A stretch of 5,858 bases of DNA, taken from positions 1 to 5,858 of the forward strand of contig JAFDFT010000167.1 in NCBI GenBank assembly GCA_019309685.1. Reading direction: 5' to 3'. Of the stretch, positions 4,853 through 5,858 are shown piece after piece (the first letter of the stretch is position 1; each line of letters starts with the position of its first letter). This DNA is from Deltaproteobacteria bacterium. GTDB lineage: Bacteria; Desulfobacterota; Desulfobacteria; Desulfobacterales; JAABPS01. The position numbers and the translations under genes are program-made. The notes below the pieces were generated by a model. It did no database searches. It was not told the DNA's origin and was given only the letters and a program-made list of their open reading frames with translations.

Positions 4853-5761
4853 ATGAATAAAGAAGCCCGCAGGGGACTGAATAGAAGAGAGTTTATGGAG
4901 AGATCAGCAAAAACTATTGCTGTTGCCGCTGTTGGAAGTACCATCCCAATATCCATTACAATAAGCTCTTGCTCTCAAGGTGATGTAAATACAGTCAGTA
5001 AGAGCGCAGAAGGTAATGAGGGAAAAGGAGGGATTGGTGTGGATAAGCAACCGGCTAGAAATTATTATATATTAAGAAAAACGGAAATATTAAAAAGTTA
5101 TGACAAAATGTCCAAATCTTTGGGAATGATCTTACAAACTCGCTTTAATGATAAACAAACGAACATTATCTTAGTGGAGACCCGACAAGAATTTGAAACC
5201 ATAATTCCTGAAATTCCTTATATTGGAGGTGAAAAGAATTTAAATACAAAAAACCTTATTATGGCTTCCTCCTGTTTGGCAATATATAGAGTGCTTAAAG
5301 GTCATGGAAAAACCACAGAGGAAGTAGGTAAGATCATTTATGAGATGACCGAAACAATGGTCGATTATCCGAAGTTTATTCTTGGTTTTTTGGGAAGATT
5401 GAAATTTGGCAAAGGATATGAACAGAAAATTAAAAAATGGTCAACGGAATCTCAAAAGCGGCAATATCCTGGAGACTGGGTAGCAACATTTATTGAGGGC
5501 GACAGAAGAGAATTTGATTATGGCTTTGATATGACTGAGTGTGGAATATTAAAATTCTTTCGTGCCCACAGCGCAGATGAAATAGTCCCCTATATATGTG
5601 TATCCATGGATGGGATATTTAGTAAAGCCTTTAATAGGGGTTTGGTCCGGACAATGACCCTCGCAGAAGGTTATGATAGATGCAATTTCCGTTATAAAAT
5701 GGGAAGAGAAACCAATCTACTACCATTAAAAAATGGTTGGCCCCCTCAATTCCGTATGTAA
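4853..5761 (+). CDS. Tat-exported L-2-amino-thiazoline-4-carboxylate hydrolase family protein
   Basis: The 302-residue protein starts with a twin-arginine signal: R11-R12 in NRREFMERS, a second RR at 6-7, and a hydrophobic stretch at 21-38 ending in ISSC. C40 fits a lipobox, so a folded, lipid-anchored protein outside the cytoplasmic membrane is likely. A low-complexity linker (41-69) leads to a domain at about 75-285 resembling the ATC hydrolase family, whose founding member opens the thiazoline ring of L-ATC in cysteine formation. Visible family marks are GDWVATF (207-213), the TEC with C230, the PYICVSMD segment with C249 and D253, RTMTLAEG (266-273), and C277. Known members are mostly cytoplasmic, so the substrate here is unknown. 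AGGAAA precedes the ATG by about 7 bases. It follows repeat copy 3, and copy 4 lies 60 bp past its stop. Confidence 0.78.
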   Translation: MNKEARRGLNRREFMERSAKTIAVAAVGSTIPISITISSCSQGDVNTVSKSAEGNEGKGGIGVDKQPARNYYILRKTEILKSYDKMSKSLGMILQTRFNDKQTNIILVETRQEFETIIPEIPYIGGEKNLNTKNLIMASSCLAIYRVLKGHGKTTEEVGKIIYEMTETMVDYPKFILGFLGRLKFGKGYEQKIKKWSTESQKRQYPGDWVATFIEGDRREFDYGFDMTECGILKFFRAHSADEIVPYICVSMDGIFSKAFNRGLVRTMTLAEGYDRCNFRYKMGRETNLLPLKNGWPPQFRM

Positions 5762-5821
5762 TAATTCAGAACTAGAGGATTCATACTATTTTTAAATGAT
5801 TACAAAACCTCCGTAAAGTTG

Positions 5822-5858
5822 TCATTGCCTTAACATATATGCTATAAAAGTTGACAAG
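5822..5858 (+). repeat. TGCTATAAA repeat, copy 4 (cut by window edge)
   Basis: TCATTGCCTTAACATATATG continues to GTTGACAAG at the last base. The core CATATATGCTATAAA is identical to copies 1 and 3, and the CATTGCCTTA arm matches copy 3 except at one position within CATTGCCTTAACAT. If the spacing of copies 2 and 3 holds, another + strand gene should start about 112 bp after 5848, outside the window. Confidence 0.75.

Noticed and set aside
4668..4956. Minus-strand open frames with hydrophobic stretches (4668-4850 and 4705-4956).
   Set aside because: They run across repeat copy 3 and antisense to the Tat signal coding region; no ribosome binding site or family match supports them.

Overview
The window looks like a piece of a chromosome from a sulfate-reducer-type bacterium of the Desulfobacterota (Desulfobacterales-like). 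This is inferred from the style of the BioB, from a cysteine-bearing single-domain response regulator, from two DUF2889-type proteins, and from the AT-rich gaps filled with dispersed repeats. No rRNA, tRNA, CRISPR array or transposase gene was seen. The lineage call is from memory of family style, not from a search.

Layout. At 2-223 (+) is the C-terminus of an outer-membrane beta-barrel-like protein. It converges on a complete biotin synthase gene (bioB, 373-1314, -). A 151-bp MITE-like repeat (225-375) fills the whole gap between their stop codons and supplies the bioB stop codon. A second, inverted copy (1404-1548) lies upstream of bioB, so bioB sits inside a 1.3-kb unit bounded by inverted repeats. 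Next is a small SpoIIAA/STAS-like gene (1725-2132, +) with a strong ribosome binding site and two candidate promoters, one sigma54-type and one extended -10.

From 2206 to 3917 is a visibly GC-richer minus-strand block. In transcription order it holds two adjacent DUF2889-type genes, then a PHP-domain phosphoesterase gene, with a good sigma70-type promoter at 3986-4014. The + strand then carries a single-domain response regulator with an extra cysteine cluster (4190-4633) and a Tat-exported, probably lipid-anchored member of the L-2-amino-thiazoline-4-carboxylate hydrolase family (4853-5761).

The most unusual structure is a second repeat family of at least 40 bp with an invariant TGCTATAAA core. 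It has four copies, all in the same orientation, at 2166, 4052, 4716 and 5822. The copies separate the genes from the SpoIIAA-like gene onward. In the two copies followed by a + strand gene, the core lies 111 and 112 bp from the start codon, which suggests a shared promoter/leader module. The other two copies bound the GC-rich block and the right window edge.

How the genes work together is mostly unknown. BioB has a clear independent role in biotin synthesis. The response regulator, SpoIIAA-like protein and exported hydrolase-like protein may share regulation through the repeats, but that is inference.
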